64,000 nucleotides of DNA from positions 186,001 through 250,000 of the forward strand of contig JACOST010000030.1 in the NCBI GenBank assembly GCA_016178705.1, written 5' to 3'. This document shows, in pieces, positions 1 through 10,100 of this stretch. The notes below the pieces were generated by a model. That model did no database searches. It saw nothing but the letters and a program-made list of their open reading frames with translations, and was not told the origin of the DNA. The position numbers and the translations under genes were made by a program. The DNA is from Deltaproteobacteria bacterium (lineage in GTDB: Bacteria; Desulfobacterota; Binatia; HRBIN30; JACQVA1). Numbering within the stretch: position 1 is the stretch's first letter; every line of letters begins with the position of its first letter.

Positions 1-36
1 TGGACCTTGGACTCGGCTTCCGGTAAGGAAGCGGCG

Positions 37-705
37 ATGTCCGAGCGTGCACTGAACGAGATCGACGCCAAGGCGCTGCTGCGGCGCGCCGGCGTGTCGG
101 TGATCGCGACCGCGTTGGCGCGCACGCCCGCGGAGGCGCGGGCCGCGGCGGAGCGTCTGGGATGTCCCGCCGCCGTAAAGATCGTTTCGCCCGACATCGT
201 TCACAAGTCGGACGTTGGCGGCGTTCGCCTCAACCTCGCGACCCCAGCCGAGGTCGAAGCGGCCGCAGCCGCGATGCTCGCCCATGTGCGCGCCGCGCGA
301 CCCGACGCGCAGGTGCTCGGCGTGGCGGTGCAACCGATGGCGCCTGCGGGCGGCGTCGAGATCATCGTTGGCGTGCAACACGATCCGCAGTTCGGCCCGG
401 TCATCATGTTCGGTCTCGGCGGCGTGTTGGTGGAAGTGTTTGCCGATGTGGTCTTCCGATTGATTCCGTTGACGCCGCGCGACGCGCGGCAAATGGTACG
501 AGAGATTCGCGGCGCGCGCCTGCTCGGCGCCGTGCGCGGCCGCCCGCCGGTGAATATGTCACAGCTCGAACAATTGCTGCTCGCGGTCTCCGCCCTCGTC
601 GAGCAACGCCCCGACATCGTCGAGCTCGACCTCAATCCAGTGCTCGCGTATCCCGATCGCGTGATTGCGGTCGACGCGCGGGCATTGTTGCGAGCGGCCT
701 CGTGA
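37..705 (+). CDS. ADP-forming acyl-CoA synthetase, beta (ATP-grasp) subunit
   Basis: About 222 residues with the ATP-grasp_5 signature: PAAVKIVSPDIVHKSDVGGV near residue 45, and the later blocks GVQHDPQFGPVIMFGLGG and ELDLNPVLAY. Family role: the nucleotide-binding half of acetate/acyl-CoA ligase (ADP-forming), which interconverts acyl-CoA, ADP and phosphate with the free acid, ATP and CoA in the cytosol. Full length for a stand-alone beta subunit. The ATG at 37 was chosen because AAGGAA lies 6 nt upstream; an in-frame earlier start would add ten unconserved residues. It overlaps the alpha-subunit gene by GTGA, so the two subunits are probably made in equal amounts. The acyl substrate cannot be told from sequence. 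Confidence 0.85.
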   Translation: MSERALNEIDAKALLRRAGVSVIATALARTPAEARAAAERLGCPAAVKIVSPDIVHKSDVGGVRLNLATPAEVEAAAAAMLAHVRAARPDAQVLGVAVQPMAPAGGVEIIVGVQHDPQFGPVIMFGLGGVLVEVFADVVFRLIPLTPRDARQMVREIRGARLLGAVRGRPPVNMSQLEQLLLAVSALVEQRPDIVELDLNPVLAYPDRVIAVDARALLRAAS

Positions 706-2141
706 CGTTCAGCCGCGCGCAATTCGATCGCGCCTTCAATCCGCGCGTCGTCGCCGTCGTCGGCGACAAGTTGATGAACGGCTTTCTCTGGCTGCACGCG
801 CTCAAAGCCTTCAACGGTAAGTTGTACTCGGTGCAGATCGATCCCAACGAGATTCCAGCGATCGAAGCGCTTGGCGTCACCAACGTCGCCAGCCTGCTCG
901 ATATCCCCGAGCCGGTCGACTACGTCGTGCTCGCCGTCCCGCGCCAGGTGGCGCCGCGTGTGTTGGATGATTGCGTGACGAAGGCGGTCGGCGCGGTCAC
1001 GCTCTTCACCGCCGGCTTCTCGGAGACCGGCGAGGCCGAAGGCGAACGTCTCGAACAACAGATTGTGACGATCGCGCAGCGCGGCCGCTTGCTGCTTGTC
1101 GGCCCAAACTGCATGGGCCTGGCCAACCCGCGCCTCGGGTTGTGCAACTTTCCGAATCAGCCTGCGGGCGAGAGTGCGGCAGGCCACGTCGGATTTCTCG
1201 GGCAGAGCGGTACCCACACCATCAACTTCGTCATGCGCGCGCCTGGTCGAGGCGTCGGGATCAGTAAGGCGGCGAGTATCGGCAACGCCTCCGTCGTCGA
1301 TGCGTGCGACTACCTCGAATACTTGCGCGACGATCCCGACACCAGCGCCATCGCCATGTACGTCGAGGGCGTGCGCAATGGGCGCCGCTTCTTCGAGGTG
1401 TTGCGCGCTACCACGCGCGTCAAGCCGGTCGTGATCTGGAAGGGCGGGCAGAGCGGTGCCGGCCAACGTGCGATCTTCTCGCACACGGCGGCCCTCGCCA
1501 CGCCGACGGCGGTGTGGACCGGCATGCTTCGTCAAGCGGGCGCCGTCAGCGCCGACGGACTGGACGAACTCATCGACATCGTTGCGGCGCTACAGACGGG
1601 CAAAACCGCGACCGGCGGGCGCGCCGGCCTCATCGCGATGACCGGCGGACCGTCAGTCGCTCTCACCGACGCCTTCACGCGAACCGGCCTCGACGTGCCG
1701 CTGCTCAGCGACGCGTCGTACGCGCGCTTGCGCGAGTTCTTCAACGTCGTCGGCGGGAGCTTTCGTAACCCACTCGACGCTGGCAGCACGATCGCGATGG
1801 GGTTCCGCATCGACAATCTCGAAAAGCTGCTCGACATCCTTGACGCCGAGGCTGGCATCGACGTCATCGCCGTCGATCTCGGCGCCGGCTTAGCAGTCGA
1901 CCGCTGGCGCGAGATCTCAGCAGGACTGACCGGCATGCTCGAACTACTCGCCGGCTTTGCGGCACGCTCGTCGAAGCCGCTGGCGGTGATCATCGAGCCG
2001 GCCCACCGCGAGGCCGAGATCGCCGCGGTGCGCTCGCAGTTCATCGTCCGCGGGCTGCTCGCACTGCCATCCGCCGAGCGCGCCGCGGTCGCGCTGCGCA
2101 AGCTGGTCGAGCATCACCGCTTCCGCGCCGGGACAGACTGA
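702..2141 (+). CDS. ADP-forming acyl-CoA synthetase, alpha (CoA-binding) subunit
   Basis: About 479 residues. The N-terminal Rossmann-like CoA-binding domain begins FNPRVVAVVGD. Two succinyl-CoA-ligase-like flavodoxin domains follow, with GPNCMGLANP, GFLGQSGT and the phosphohistidine-type loop FSHTAALATP near residue 260. Family knowledge: this subunit binds CoA and acyl-CoA and carries the active-site histidine phosphorylated during catalysis. The start is the GTG at 702 inside the GTGA overlap with the beta gene; homology begins there, and the longer upstream reading is low-complexity Arg-rich shadow translation. The order is beta then alpha as separate genes, not the fused form. It ends by sharing one base (TGATG) with the next gene. 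Confidence 0.85.
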   Translation: MTFSRAQFDRAFNPRVVAVVGDKLMNGFLWLHALKAFNGKLYSVQIDPNEIPAIEALGVTNVASLLDIPEPVDYVVLAVPRQVAPRVLDDCVTKAVGAVTLFTAGFSETGEAEGERLEQQIVTIAQRGRLLLVGPNCMGLANPRLGLCNFPNQPAGESAAGHVGFLGQSGTHTINFVMRAPGRGVGISKAASIGNASVVDACDYLEYLRDDPDTSAIAMYVEGVRNGRRFFEVLRATTRVKPVVIWKGGQSGAGQRAIFSHTAALATPTAVWTGMLRQAGAVSADGLDELIDIVAALQTGKTATGGRAGLIAMTGGPSVALTDAFTRTGLDVPLLSDASYARLREFFNVVGGSFRNPLDAGSTIAMGFRIDNLEKLLDILDAEAGIDVIAVDLGAGLAVDRWREISAGLTGMLELLAGFAARSSKPLAVIIEPAHREAEIAAVRSQFIVRGLLALPSAERAAVALRKLVEHHRFRAGTD

Positions 2142-3679
2142 TGGAGTCGCGCCGCGATGGTTCGACGCCGGAGGCGCCCTACACGGCATGGCTGTTGATC
2201 GGCATCGTGGGGTTGCTGGCATTGGCGCTGCGCTTGTGGGGCATCGCCTGGGGTGCGCCGTTCATTTACCACGCCGATGAGCATTACGTGTTGCACCGCG
2301 CGCTCGATGTCGTGCGCGAACACGATCTCAACCCGCATTGGTTTCAATACCCAACGTTGCTGATCTACGTGCAAGCGCTGCTGATTCTGATCCTGCAGCC
2401 GTTCGTCTACGCGCCGCTGACGACGAATGCCGCACTCAACGGCATCGGCCCGTGGGACGCGTTGCCGGAGCAGTGGCCGTTCGTGCTCGCCGGGCGTCTG
2501 CTAGTTGCGCTCGCGGGCGTGGTGGGCGTCGTTCTACTCGCGCAAGCCGGACGGCGTTGGCACTCAGCCGCGGCCGGCGTCAGCGCGGCGCTGCTGCTGG
2601 CGGTGCTGCCGCTCTACGTCGACAGCGCGCACTACCTCACCACCGACGTGCCGGCGGTAGTGCTCATCGCCGCCACGGTGTGGGCGAGTTTGCGCGCGGA
2701 GCCGGAGCGCATGCGCGCGTGGGTCATCGCCGGCGCCTGCGCGGGGCTGGCTGCCGGCACCAAGTACACGGCAGGTTTCGTCGTGCTGGTGCCGCTGGTG
2801 ATCGCCAGCGATCTGCGCCAACCCAGCGCATCGCTGCGGCGCTTGATGTATGTCGGCGCGGGCGTCATCGCCGCGTTCTTGATCGTCTGCCCGTACTCGT
2901 TGCTCGACTTGGAGAATTTTCTCCGCGGGCTCGACGAGCAACGGCAGAATTACCACGCCGGGTCGACTCCCGATCACTCGTGGTACTGGTACCTGACGTA
3001 CCTGTGGCAGTACGAACTGCACCCCGGCGCGGCAGCGGCGGCACTGGTGGGCGTCGGCTTCGCGCTGCATCGCCGTCGGCGCACCGACGTCGCCCTGCTC
3101 TTCGCGCCGCTGTGCTACTTCGCGGTCGTGGCGACCTTCCCGTCGCGTCCCGAGCGCAACGTCCTCCCGCTGCTGCCGTTCGCTTGCCTGTTCGCCGGCC
3201 GCGGCATCGTCGAGATCGGCACACGCGTGCTGCCGGCACGCATCGCCAGTGCGGTGATTGCCGTCGTTGTGCTCGGACTCGCGTGGCTGCCGCTCGGCGA
3301 GGCGATGCGCATGAATCGAGAACGAGCGCGGCCCGACACGCGCACACTCGCCTGGCAATGGGTGCAGACCAACTTGCCGGCCGGTACCTGTGTGGTGCGC
3401 GAGGAATACACGCCGCAGCTTTCGGCGGCGGACTATCGCGTCGTCTACATCTGGTCGTTGGCGCAGCGACCCTACAGTTGGTACCTCGGACAAGGCTGCG
3501 ATCACGTGATCGCCAGCTCGCACATTTACAATCGCGTCTACAATCCGCCGTTCATCGGCGGCGCCACGGCAGCGGAGTTCTACCGCGTGCTCTTCACCGT
3601 GCCGGTGGTGGCCGAGTTCACACCCGGTACCGACGTCACCGGTCCGACGATTCGTATTTTCAAGCTGCCGCGAGAATGA
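2141..3679 (+). CDS. GT39-type membrane glycosyltransferase (ArnT/PMT-like)
   Basis: About 512 residues with roughly ten to twelve hydrophobic segments. The first extracytoplasmic loop carries the acidic pair in HADEHYVLHRA, the catalytic-loop position of PMT/ArnT-type enzymes that use polyprenyl-linked sugars. Expected role: transfer of a sugar from a lipid carrier to lipid or protein on the outer face of the cytoplasmic membrane. The ATG shares its A with the TGA of the synthetase alpha gene, so it is translationally coupled to that operon, although no functional link is evident. Acceptor and sugar are unknown. A second, larger GT39-like protein lies at the right end of the window. Confidence 0.75.
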   Translation: MESRRDGSTPEAPYTAWLLIGIVGLLALALRLWGIAWGAPFIYHADEHYVLHRALDVVREHDLNPHWFQYPTLLIYVQALLILILQPFVYAPLTTNAALNGIGPWDALPEQWPFVLAGRLLVALAGVVGVVLLAQAGRRWHSAAAGVSAALLLAVLPLYVDSAHYLTTDVPAVVLIAATVWASLRAEPERMRAWVIAGACAGLAAGTKYTAGFVVLVPLVIASDLRQPSASLRRLMYVGAGVIAAFLIVCPYSLLDLENFLRGLDEQRQNYHAGSTPDHSWYWYLTYLWQYELHPGAAAAALVGVGFALHRRRRTDVALLFAPLCYFAVVATFPSRPERNVLPLLPFACLFAGRGIVEIGTRVLPARIASAVIAVVVLGLAWLPLGEAMRMNRERARPDTRTLAWQWVQTNLPAGTCVVREEYTPQLSAADYRVVYIWSLAQRPYSWYLGQGCDHVIASSHIYNRVYNPPFIGGATAAEFYRVLFTVPVVAEFTPGTDVTGPTIRIFKLPRE

Positions 3680-3715
3680 TGAAGATGAGAAGGATGAGTC
3701 GGCAACCGCCTGTGC

Positions 3716-3721
3716 TATAGC
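3716..3721 (+). promoter_or_regulatory. possible -10 box, leaderless radA
   Basis: TATAGC lies 6 nt before the radA ATG, which has no Shine-Dalgarno. Position and spacing match the stronger leaderless candidates in this window, but no convincing -35 was seen, so support is weak. Confidence 0.3.
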
Positions 3722-3727
3722 CACGCC

Positions 3728-5086
3728 ATGGCGAAAGCGCGCACGGTGTATGCCTGCCAAGCCTGCGGGTTTCAGTCGCCGCGGTCGCTCGGTCGCTGTC
3801 CCGAATGCGACGGCTGGAGCACGATGGCCGAAGAGCGCCAAGAAGCGGCCCCGACCAGCGCGCGCGCGACGGCTGGCGGAGCGGCCGCGGAACCGCAACC
3901 GATCACCGCCGTGCGCGGCGCTGCGGAAGCGCGACGCTCGTCGGGCATCGACGAACTCGATCGTGTGTTGGGCGGCGGCGTCGTGCCCGGGTCCGCGGTG
4001 TTGATCGGCGGCGATCCCGGGATCGGTAAATCGACGCTGGTGTTGCAGGCGCTCGCCGCGCTCGCGCGCGACGGCACGACGCTGTACGTCTCCGGCGAAG
4101 AGTCGCCCGAGCAGATCAAGATGCGCGCCGATCGCCTCGGCGTGCATGAAGACAAACTGCTCGTGCTCGCGGAAACTTCGTTGGAACGCGTCCTCGAATA
4201 TGCGCAGAAACTAATGCCGCGCGTCCTCGCGATCGATTCGATTCAGACCGTCTACACCGACGAGTTGGCGTCGGCCCCGGGCAGCGTCGGACAAGTGCGC
4301 GAGTGCGCCGCCCAGTTGGTGCAGTTCGCCAAGCGCCGCGGCCTCGCCACCTTCCTGGTCGGTCACGTCACCAAGGAAGGCGCGTTCGCCGGCCCGCGGG
4401 TGCTCGAACATGTCGTCGACACCGTGCTCTATTTCGAAGGCGAACGCGGCCACGCCTTCCGCATTCTGCGGGCGGTGAAGAACCGCTTCGGCTCGACCAA
4501 CGAGATCGGCGTGTTCGAGATGAAGGAGTCGGGCTTGCAACCGGTGGCGAATCCGTCGGCGCTGTTTCTGGCCGAGCGGCCGGTCGACGTGCCGGGCTCG
4601 GTGGTGATCGCCAGCATCGAAGGCACGCGGCCGATCCTGGTCGAGTTGCAAGCGTTGGTGTCGCCGACGGCGTTCGGCACCGCACGGCGCACAACGCTCG
4701 GCGTCGATCACAACCGCGTCGCGCTGCTGGTCGCCGTGTTGGAGAAGAAGATGGGACTGCAGCTGATGGGCCACGACATTTTCGTCAACGTCGCTGGCGG
4801 CGTGCGCATCGAGGAGCCGGCGGTCGATCTCGGCATCGTCGCCGCAGTGGCGTCGAGCTTCCTCGACAAGCCCGTCGATGCCAACACGTTGCTGCTCGGC
4901 GAAGTCGGTCTGGCCGGCGAAGTGCGCGCGATCGGTCAGGCCGAAACGCGCGTGCGCGAAGGGGCGAAGCTCGGCTTCACGCGCTGCATTCTACCGGAAG
5001 CGTCGCTGCGCCAACTCCCCGCCATCGACGGCGTGACGCTGCACGGCGTCCGCGCGCTCAGCGACGCGTGGGAAGTGTTGTTCTAA
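3728..5086 (+). CDS. radA: DNA repair protein RadA/Sms
   Basis: 452 residues, the usual RadA length. An N-terminal C4 zinc finger (C10, C13, C24, C27) is followed by a RecA-like ATPase with Walker A GGDPGIGKST near residue 95, the RadA-specific KNRFGSTNE motif near residue 252, and a C-terminal Lon-protease-like domain (LGVDHNRVALL... through GEVGLAGEVRAI). RadA is a hexameric helicase that extends recombination intermediates by branch migration. All motifs are intact. There is no Shine-Dalgarno; a TATAGC -10-like box sits 6 nt before ATG. The gene is convergent with the universal stress protein gene. Confidence 0.95.
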   Translation: MAKARTVYACQACGFQSPRSLGRCPECDGWSTMAEERQEAAPTSARATAGGAAAEPQPITAVRGAAEARRSSGIDELDRVLGGGVVPGSAVLIGGDPGIGKSTLVLQALAALARDGTTLYVSGEESPEQIKMRADRLGVHEDKLLVLAETSLERVLEYAQKLMPRVLAIDSIQTVYTDELASAPGSVGQVRECAAQLVQFAKRRGLATFLVGHVTKEGAFAGPRVLEHVVDTVLYFEGERGHAFRILRAVKNRFGSTNEIGVFEMKESGLQPVANPSALFLAERPVDVPGSVVIASIEGTRPILVELQALVSPTAFGTARRTTLGVDHNRVALLVAVLEKKMGLQLMGHDIFVNVAGGVRIEEPAVDLGIVAAVASSFLDKPVDANTLLLGEVGLAGEVRAIGQAETRVREGAKLGFTRCILPEASLRQLPAIDGVTLHGVRALSDAWEVLF

Positions 5087-5107
5087 CTTCAGTCCGGAAA
5101 AGAAACG

Positions 5108-5140
5108 TCTCGCGCCAAGCCGCAAAGCCGCCGAGGACAA
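5108..5140. repeat. interspersed repeat remnant (CCAAGCCGCAAAG type)
   Basis: The short gap between the convergent radA and universal stress genes contains CGCGCCAAGCCGCAAAGCCG. It resembles the 'GCAAAGTCGCAAAG' repeat family that forms a large inverted repeat at 19767-19867. It is a single degenerate copy and was recognised only by similarity of the core. Confidence 0.35.
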
Positions 5141-5164
5141 GGCGCAGGGATCATCAGCGCCGCT

Positions 5165-5602
5165 CTACTTCGCTGCCGGCATCGGCACGGTAACCACCGG
5201 CACTGTTGACGTGTGGACAATCTTTTCAGCGACGCTACCGAGGAACAGACGGGCGGCACTGCTGCGACCGCTGGTGCCGACAACAATGATGCTTGGGTGC
5301 AACGCCACGGCTTGCTCGGCAATGCACGTGGCGGGGTCACCTTCGACCACGTGCAAGTGATAGCGCACGCGCTTGTGGCGCAGGAGCTGCGCGAGTCGCT
5401 CGGCGGCACGCTCGCGAATCGCCGCCACCGATTGCGACGGCAACGAACCGGCGCGAAAGAACGGATCGAGTTGGTGCAGCCGCGGCACGACGTGCACGAC
5501 GTCAAGCGCACCGCCGCGGTCGCGCACGTAGTCCACCGCCCATTCGAGCGCTCGCTCGGAGCCCGGCTTGAAGTCCATCGGGACCAGCACGCGTTGACTC
5601 AT
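5165..5602 (-). CDS. universal stress protein (UspA family)
   Basis: About 145 residues starting MSQRVLVPMDF, a canonical Usp first strand. The C-terminal ATP-binding pattern G-x2-G-x9-G-S is intact in GTSGRSSAARLFLGSVAEKI, followed by the usual strand ending VPVVTVPMP. A cytosolic adenine-nucleotide-binding stress protein is expected; no specific role can be assigned. The ATG at 5602 was chosen because family homology begins exactly there; there is no obvious ribosome-binding site. Transcribed towards radA. Confidence 0.85.
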   Translation of the reverse strand: MSQRVLVPMDFKPGSERALEWAVDYVRDRGGALDVVHVVPRLHQLDPFFRAGSLPSQSVAAIRERAAERLAQLLRHKRVRYHLHVVEGDPATCIAEQAVALHPSIIVVGTSGRSSAARLFLGSVAEKIVHTSTVPVVTVPMPAAK

Positions 5603-5697
5603 CGGCACGCAAACCAATCGCGGCCGGAGAGTAGCGGAGCGCCGCGCACCCGGCAAACGTCAGGGTGCGCTCGCTGTCGGATTACCGAGCAAGAGGA

Positions 5698-7113
5698 TCA
5701 ACGACGCGCGAGTTCTCGGGCTAAAGTTTCCTCGAGGAAGGCTTCAACCTCTTCCATCGAGTCCAGCTTGGCTTCTATGCGAGGTGCGTCCCACGTGCTC
5801 GCGACCGCGGTAGCGGCGTTGCGTCGATGGAGAAAGAAGTTTCCGATGGCCCATCCGGGTTCACACGCCACAAAAAATCCATTACCTGTCGAGTACGGCT
5901 CGAAGTCTGGGTGCGTCGCTGCTGCTCGGTACCGCCCGGGATCGAGGACAACGCGATAGACCCCGCGCTGGTCCGAAAGGGTCTCTTCATGGCGAAGTGC
6001 GTATTCATGATCGAAGGAGACGGCAGCCCCCTCGATGGGTAGCCCAAGCCACCGCTCTTCGCTCACGACGCCCGTGAAACCGAAGAACTGCTCGCCGGGC
6101 GCCGGCGTTGGGGTCGGCGTTCCATCTGTGCGACGCGTCAGAGCGAAGTTCGACGTCAGAATTCGCGTGGGAGCGACTATCAACTCCTCCCGGATGGGCT
6201 CGTAGTCGGGATGACGAACCTCAACGCGATAGGAGCCTGCGGGCAGCTCGACGAGAAAGTACCCCGTGGGGCTAGCGACGGCTTCGAGCACAAAGTCCGA
6301 TCCCTCCATCTCGAAGCGCACCGTTGCCCCACCCACGCGCGGGCAATACCATGCCCCCTGAAACGCTTGGTAAACGATGCCGCCAACACGATAGCGATTG
6401 GGCGCTGGGGTGAATGTTGGGGTGGCGGACGGCGTCGGGGTGCGTTGCGGTGGAGCGATACTCACGGTGGGGGTGGATGTTGGGGTGGCGGACGGCGTCG
6501 GGGTGTGTTGCGACGGAGCGATACTCACCGTGGCGGTTGGATCGGGTTGAACGAAATCGATTGGGGTGCCGGAACACTCGGATGGCAGGGCGACCCCCGC
6601 GACCGATGACGAGTGCGCATTCTTGCAAGAGATGACGATCTCGGTGGTCTGCGCTTCGGCCGACGAAGCGGCTCGACATGAGAAGAGCATCGTTCCGGTG
6701 GGCAGAGGGCTCGGGTCGTAAAAGGACAGGACGATGGCGCGAATGCCGTCATCAACGAAGGAGAACACCGTGTCTTCGTGGCCAATACCGGGGGCAACTC
6801 GACACTGCGGACGACCCCGGCTGTCGGCGGAAATCCGTGCGTTGCGACTCACCGTGAGATCCACCTGAGTCGCGACGGCACCGAGATCGTTGCTCAACAG
6901 CCCTACCTCGATGATGAAGGGATCGCCTGGGTTCACGGTCGCCGGTTCGGTCTTGAAGCCGATTCGCACAACACTTTTCTCGCTCGGCTCGTGATGATCC
7001 GCGCTCTGCGTGGCCAACGAATCAGGCGACTGGTCAGTTGGCGGGGTCTCTCCGCACGCGGCAACGGCGAAGAGAAGAAGCAGTGCCTGCCTCGCGGTTC
7101 TCATCGTGCTCAT
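5698..7113 (-). CDS. lipoprotein: cohesin-like domain plus two carboxypeptidase-regulatory-like domains
   Basis: About 471 residues. The signal peptide ends in the lipobox AVAAC, so a lipid-anchored envelope protein is predicted. Residues about 45-185 form a beta-sandwich-like domain sharing the signature I/LRAIV-(x)n-P-(I/L)-P-x-G-(x)n-SC with the cohesin-like domain of the protein encoded at 11101-14145. A Thr/Pro linker with two copies of a 21-residue repeat follows. Two carboxypeptidase-regulatory-like units then occupy about 238-324 and 336-424, each with GxY-(F/R)V-(V)-(x)-L-(x)-G-(S/R)-YR and a following HPD(Y/F)EP motif. GGAGA lies about 8 nt before the ATG at 7113. The partner of the cohesin-like domain is unknown. 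Confidence 0.7.
   Translation of the reverse strand: MSTMRTARQALLLLFAVAACGETPPTDQSPDSLATQSADHHEPSEKSVVRIGFKTEPATVNPGDPFIIEVGLLSNDLGAVATQVDLTVSRNARISADSRGRPQCRVAPGIGHEDTVFSFVDDGIRAIVLSFYDPSPLPTGTMLFSCRAASSAEAQTTEIVISCKNAHSSSVAGVALPSECSGTPIDFVQPDPTATVSIAPSQHTPTPSATPTSTPTVSIAPPQRTPTPSATPTFTPAPNRYRVGGIVYQAFQGAWYCPRVGGATVRFEMEGSDFVLEAVASPTGYFLVELPAGSYRVEVRHPDYEPIREELIVAPTRILTSNFALTRRTDGTPTPTPAPGEQFFGFTGVVSEERWLGLPIEGAAVSFDHEYALRHEETLSDQRGVYRVVLDPGRYRAAATHPDFEPYSTGNGFFVACEPGWAIGNFFLHRRNAATAVASTWDAPRIEAKLDSMEEVEAFLEETLARELARR
6414..6539. repeat. 63-bp tandem repeat, two copies
   Basis: Two direct copies, 6414-6476 and 6477-6539, with few mismatches. They encode the linker unit VSIAPxQxTPTPSATPTxTP twice. 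The period is a multiple of three, so copy-number change keeps the reading frame. Confidence 0.8.
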
Positions 7114-7195
7114 TCCGCTTTCTCCTTCCGTCTTTCGACGATGGAAATGCGGGACAAGGCCGTAGGACGCGCCTCGTCTGATATCCGATGTGCTC

Positions 7196-10100
7196 CTACG
7201 GCGCCGGTGTTGGCGTCGGCGTCGCGCAGGTCGTGTTACAGCCGCCGACGCCACCGACCACGAGCACCTGACCCGGAAGACACAGTGGTGGGGTACAGAT
7301 CGGGAACGGGATGTCCGCTGTCGCGGTCGGCGTGCCGCAGCTGGTGCCGTGGTAGGCGAGAAACACGTGCGGCGTGTTGACGGCGTTGCTGTCGATCGCC
7401 AGCTCCAAGCGTGACTGCGGCCAACCCTGCTCGTGGTACGTGACCGGAATCCTCACGCTCGTTCCACTCGGCAATTTCAGCGGCAGGCTGATCGCGCTCG
7501 TGTCCCAACTAAACCCGCTGCCGTATTCTCCCTGACTGTAGCCGTTGTCGAGCTTGAGCGCGGCAATGACCAACGTACTGTCGGCGGTGCCACTGCTCTT
7601 GATCGTGATCGTGAACTCGCCGCTGCAGCTCACCGTCAGCGACGATGGCTCGACCGCGATTGCCGCACCCATGCCGGAACCCGGCGGAGGGCACTGGTTG
7701 AACGTGGCGTTGCACACGCCGTCTGCGCAGAACGAGCGCGGACACGCGGTCGAACCGTCGGCACACAAGAAACACGGGACGCCGAGCGCCGGACAGTCCG
7801 CGTCCTTGGTGCACTGCTTCGGCTTCTCGGGTACGCAGACGCCCTGACAATCCGCGCCCACCGCCGGATCACAATTGTCGGTTGGATCGTCGACGCACAT
7901 CGACCCGGCGGGACATGCGAGCCCCGCGAGCCCACCGCAGCGCGGGCACGGTGGCGTGTCGGATGCGCAGGGCGCGTTGGGCGGACAGCAGGAGACTGCA
8001 CACGGCGGTTGCTCCGGAATGCAGGTGTCGCCCGTGGCGCAACACGACACGGTCGGCGTGGGCGTCGGCGTCGATCGCGGCGGCGGGATCGAGCCGTGCG
8101 GATGCGGTCGCGGCGACGGTGTCGGGGTTGGCGTGCCGGAGGATGGTGAACACGTCGGTGGCGGCGTCAAGATAGGTACAAAGAACGAAGCCTGGTTGTT
8201 CTCCTCGTTGCCTTCGGGCACCGCGTTGGTCACATCAACGATGACGTCCGCCTTGCCGAATGACGGCAGCGGCAGCGAGAAACAGCTCTCCGCACCGGCG
8301 GCCAGTCCCCTTACTTCGAACTGCTTGCCGCTCACCGACACTGCGAACCCGCCAGCGGCGCCGCCACCGCGATTCGCGATGCAGACATCGATCGACGCGG
8401 AGTTGAGACCCCCCTGCTCGACGCAGCCGCCCGGCGGCGGCGGCGCCTTGACGTACACACCGATCGGCACCAAATCCGCCGCATCGGTTTGTGATCCGCC
8501 CGTTCCGACGCGAATAGTCAGCTTCACCACGGGGTCGTAGTAGAGATAGAAGCGCCCGACGATTTGATACGTCCCGTCCGACACCGGATTGCCCTGTTCA
8601 TCTTTGAGATCCCAGAACGCGCGTAGCTGATACTTGAGCGCTTCCTGATCGCGTCCGGGCGCGGCCGCCGGGATGAACGGATCGCCGCAACCCTCTTCGC
8701 GGATCGTACGGACACGCTGATCGCCGCGATAGACGTAGAGATCGAGACACGGATCGAACACGCCGCCGTGCGGTTGGATCTCGGTGACGGTGTAGCGCAG
8801 CGCCGCCACTCCGGGCTGGCTGTAGTGATCGCAGTCGGACTCCAAGATCACGCGATTGAAGTCGTCCGACCACTGCGACCGGTTGACGCTGGCCGCATCG
8901 CAGTAGTTCAACTCGCTGGTGGCGAACACTTCGAGCGCCACCGCGTTGCTCTCCAGCCCGCCAAGGACCGCGAGTACGTTTACCGTGCCCGCCGCGTGTG
9001 CGGTGAACACCCCGGCAACATCAAAGGAGCCGATCAGCGGATCGCTGCTCGACCACGTCGCCTGCATCGTGACGTCGCGCGCGATGCCGATGTCGTAGTA
9101 GCCGGTCGCGCGGAAGAAACGTTGATCGCCGATTGCCACCACTCGGTCGGTGCCTTCTTGATAGATGGAGAGGGATTGCAACGTCGCTTCGTTCACGACG
9201 TGCACGGTGACCGGATTGCTCGTCACTTCATCGAGTGTCGCCGTGATCGCCGCGTTGCCCGCCGCCACCGCCGTCATCACGCCGTGCGCATCGATGGTCG
9301 CGGCGGTGTCGTCGCTGGTGTGCCAGGCGACTTCGCCGGTCACATCGCGCCATGCCCCGGTATCGTACTGCGCCGTTGCCTGGAATTTGAGTTGATCGCC
9401 GCGGAGAACCGGAATGGTGTAGCCGCAATCGAAACACGGTTCCGGCCGCGTCCCGTTCGCGTCGACGCGGCTGTCGACCACCGCGAAGCCGCCGTTGTTG
9501 GCGTAGATCGAGATCGCCACGATGCTCGGCTCGGTGACAACCTTGAGCTGGGTGGCGTCACTCGTCACGCCGCTCAGCGATGCGGTGAGTTGGGTCGTGC
9601 CGACGGCGCGGCCGGTAAACAGGCCGTCGGTCACATCGCCGATACCGCTGGGATCGAGCTGCCACGTCACCTCGTTGGTGATGTCCGCGTAGTAGCCATC
9701 GTCGAACTCACCGAAGGCACTGAATTGAATCGTGCCGCCGACCTGCACCACCTGCGTGCAATTGGGGATCGGCAAGATGTCGCCGGGACTCGGTGGCAGG
9801 CGAATCGGCGTTGCGCCGGGGGCGGTCTTCGGCGCACCGAGCGGATAGAGGCACGAAAGGTTCTGCACGTGAATCGTGCGCAGCGCGGGCCGCGCGACGA
9901 CTTCCAGCGGCCACTCGCCGCTGAGTTTGTCACCGATCGATGCGGTGACGATGGTATCGCCGACCGCGAGCGCCGACGCGGTGCCCCACGAATCGATCGA
10001 GGCAACGTGCGGATTCGCCGACTGCCACGCGGCCAGATAGGTCACGTCGATCACGGTGCCGTCGCTGAGTCGCGCGCTGGCCGAGAATCCACCCTGCTGG